Of a stretch of 6,114 nt of DNA, positions 5,768 to 6,114 are shown piece by piece (position 1 is the first letter of the stretch; each line of letters starts with the position of its first letter). Below the pieces are notes generated by a model, which searched no databases, was not told the DNA's origin, and saw nothing but the letters and a program-made list of their open reading frames with translations. A program made the position numbers and the translations under genes. Origin of the DNA: Prevotellaceae bacterium (GTDB taxonomy: Bacteria > Bacteroidota > Bacteroidia > Bacteroidales > Bacteroidaceae); the NCBI GenBank assembly GCA_030523505.1, contig JAUNIK010000172.1, forward strand, positions 1 through 6,114, written 5' to 3'.

Positions 5768-5815
5768 CTTGGCCCTCTTACGAGGGGAAATTTGGGCCCA
5801 CTAAGTGGGGAAATC
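5768..5815. repeat. Two tandem 24-bp hairpin units with covarying stems
   Basis: Unit 1 (5768-5791) carries CCCTC-TTAC-GAGGG and unit 2 (5792-5815) carries CCCAC-TAA-GTGGG. Each is followed by GAAAT and preceded by TTGG or TTGGG. The two differing stem positions change on both sides of the hairpin, so pairing is kept. The units share the stem pattern of the hairpin at 5355-5367. Confidence 0.6.
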
Positions 5816-5852
5816 TTTATTTAGGAAATTATTTCCAAGCGGAGCGCCATAA

Positions 5853-5903
5853 GATTTCTTCTGCCCTACGAGCGAAGCGGCGAAGCCGAGCGCCGGCAAA
5901 GCC
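5853..5903. repeat. G+C-rich direct repeat module (GAGCGAAGCGGC type), copy 2
   Basis: GATTTCTTCTGCCCTAC is followed by the 23-nt block at 5870-5892 (22/23 identical to copy 1). It contains two hairpins, CGGC-GAA-GCCG and CGGC-AAA-GCCG (the second ending at 5903). No reading frame here looks like a protein gene. Confidence 0.6.
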
Positions 5904-6114
5904 GCATAGATTTCTTTGCGATAGCAAATAAGAATAATAAAAAAATCCCTCCTGAAAATCTAACTAAAAATATTGGGACGAGTTATTTGCTTGATGGTCG
6001 TCGCGAAGCTCCTCATAATAGAAACTGAAAATTAAACTGAAAATCTTTTCTGAAAATTACTTCTCCGTGCGTCGCTTTGTTTATCGCGAGTGAAACGAGC
6101 TTGTTTATCGCCGC
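5904..6114. other. Gene-free repeat-rich tail to the right edge
   Basis: No credible coding frame, tRNA or rRNA is seen. The stretch has a TTTGC-GATA-GCAAA hairpin (5915-5928), a 9-bp inverted pair AGCAAATAA/TTATTTGCT (5923-5931 and 5983-5991), four CTGAAAAT words (from 5952, 6025, 6036 and 6050), and the direct repeat TTGTTTATCGC at 6077-6087 and 6101-6111. With 5556-5903 this makes a repeat-mosaic region that continues beyond the window. Confidence 0.5.

Noticed and set aside
5613..5892. CRISPR array
   Set aside because: The repeats are only two copies each, unevenly spaced and of different types, with no cas genes nearby.
5749..5931. Plus-strand 60-codon open frame
   Set aside because: It is made of the tandem hairpins and G+C-rich repeat modules; no start signal and no protein-like composition.

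Overview
The window looks like a chromosomal segment from a Bacteroidota bacterium, most likely Bacteroidales of the Prevotella/Bacteroides type. Three start regions carry the Bacteroidota promoter -7 consensus TAnnTTTG. The regulator is a one-protein hybrid two-component system (histidine kinase, receiver and AraC-type HTH), which is typical of this phylum. The long intergenic tail is full of G+C-rich and AGATTTT-type repeats of a kind I associate with Prevotella-like genomes. The taxon call rests on these traits and not on a database match.

Layout: (1) 1-931, minus strand: an incomplete membrane carrier gene resembling the bile acid:Na+ symporter (BASS) superfamily, running off the left edge. 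Its ATG overlaps the stop codon of the next gene upstream. (2) 931-2298, minus: a DcuB-type anaerobic C4-dicarboxylate transporter, clearly recognisable. (3) 2299-2468: a short intergenic stretch with the dcuB promoter and a C-rich hairpin repeat. (4) 2469-4331, minus: a hybrid sensor kinase/response regulator with almost no periplasmic sensor domain. (5) 4332-4428: a divergent promoter region. (6) 4429-5340, plus: a lipoprotein with a DUF3089-like alpha/beta-hydrolase domain. (7) 5341-6114: no credible gene. This stretch holds a 129-bp element with near-perfect 18-bp inverted ends and several internal hairpins, then a mosaic of short direct repeats and small hairpins up to the right edge.

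How the genes may work together: dcuB and the BASS-like gene are almost certainly one operon (TAATG overlap), suited to exchange or uptake of organic anions such as fumarate, succinate or aspartate in an anaerobe. The regulator just upstream, on the same strand, is the natural candidate to control them. Because it lacks a sizeable ligand-binding domain, it may take its signal from a partner membrane protein, by analogy with the DcuS-DcuB co-sensor pair of E. coli. That link is inference. The divergent lipoprotein shares the regulator's upstream region and could be under the same control, but its substrate is unknown.

The best candidates for something undescribed are the inverted-repeat element at 5427-5555, the C-rich hairpin repeat that directly abuts two unrelated stop codons, and the sensor-poor regulator with its duplicated IGAERK motif.
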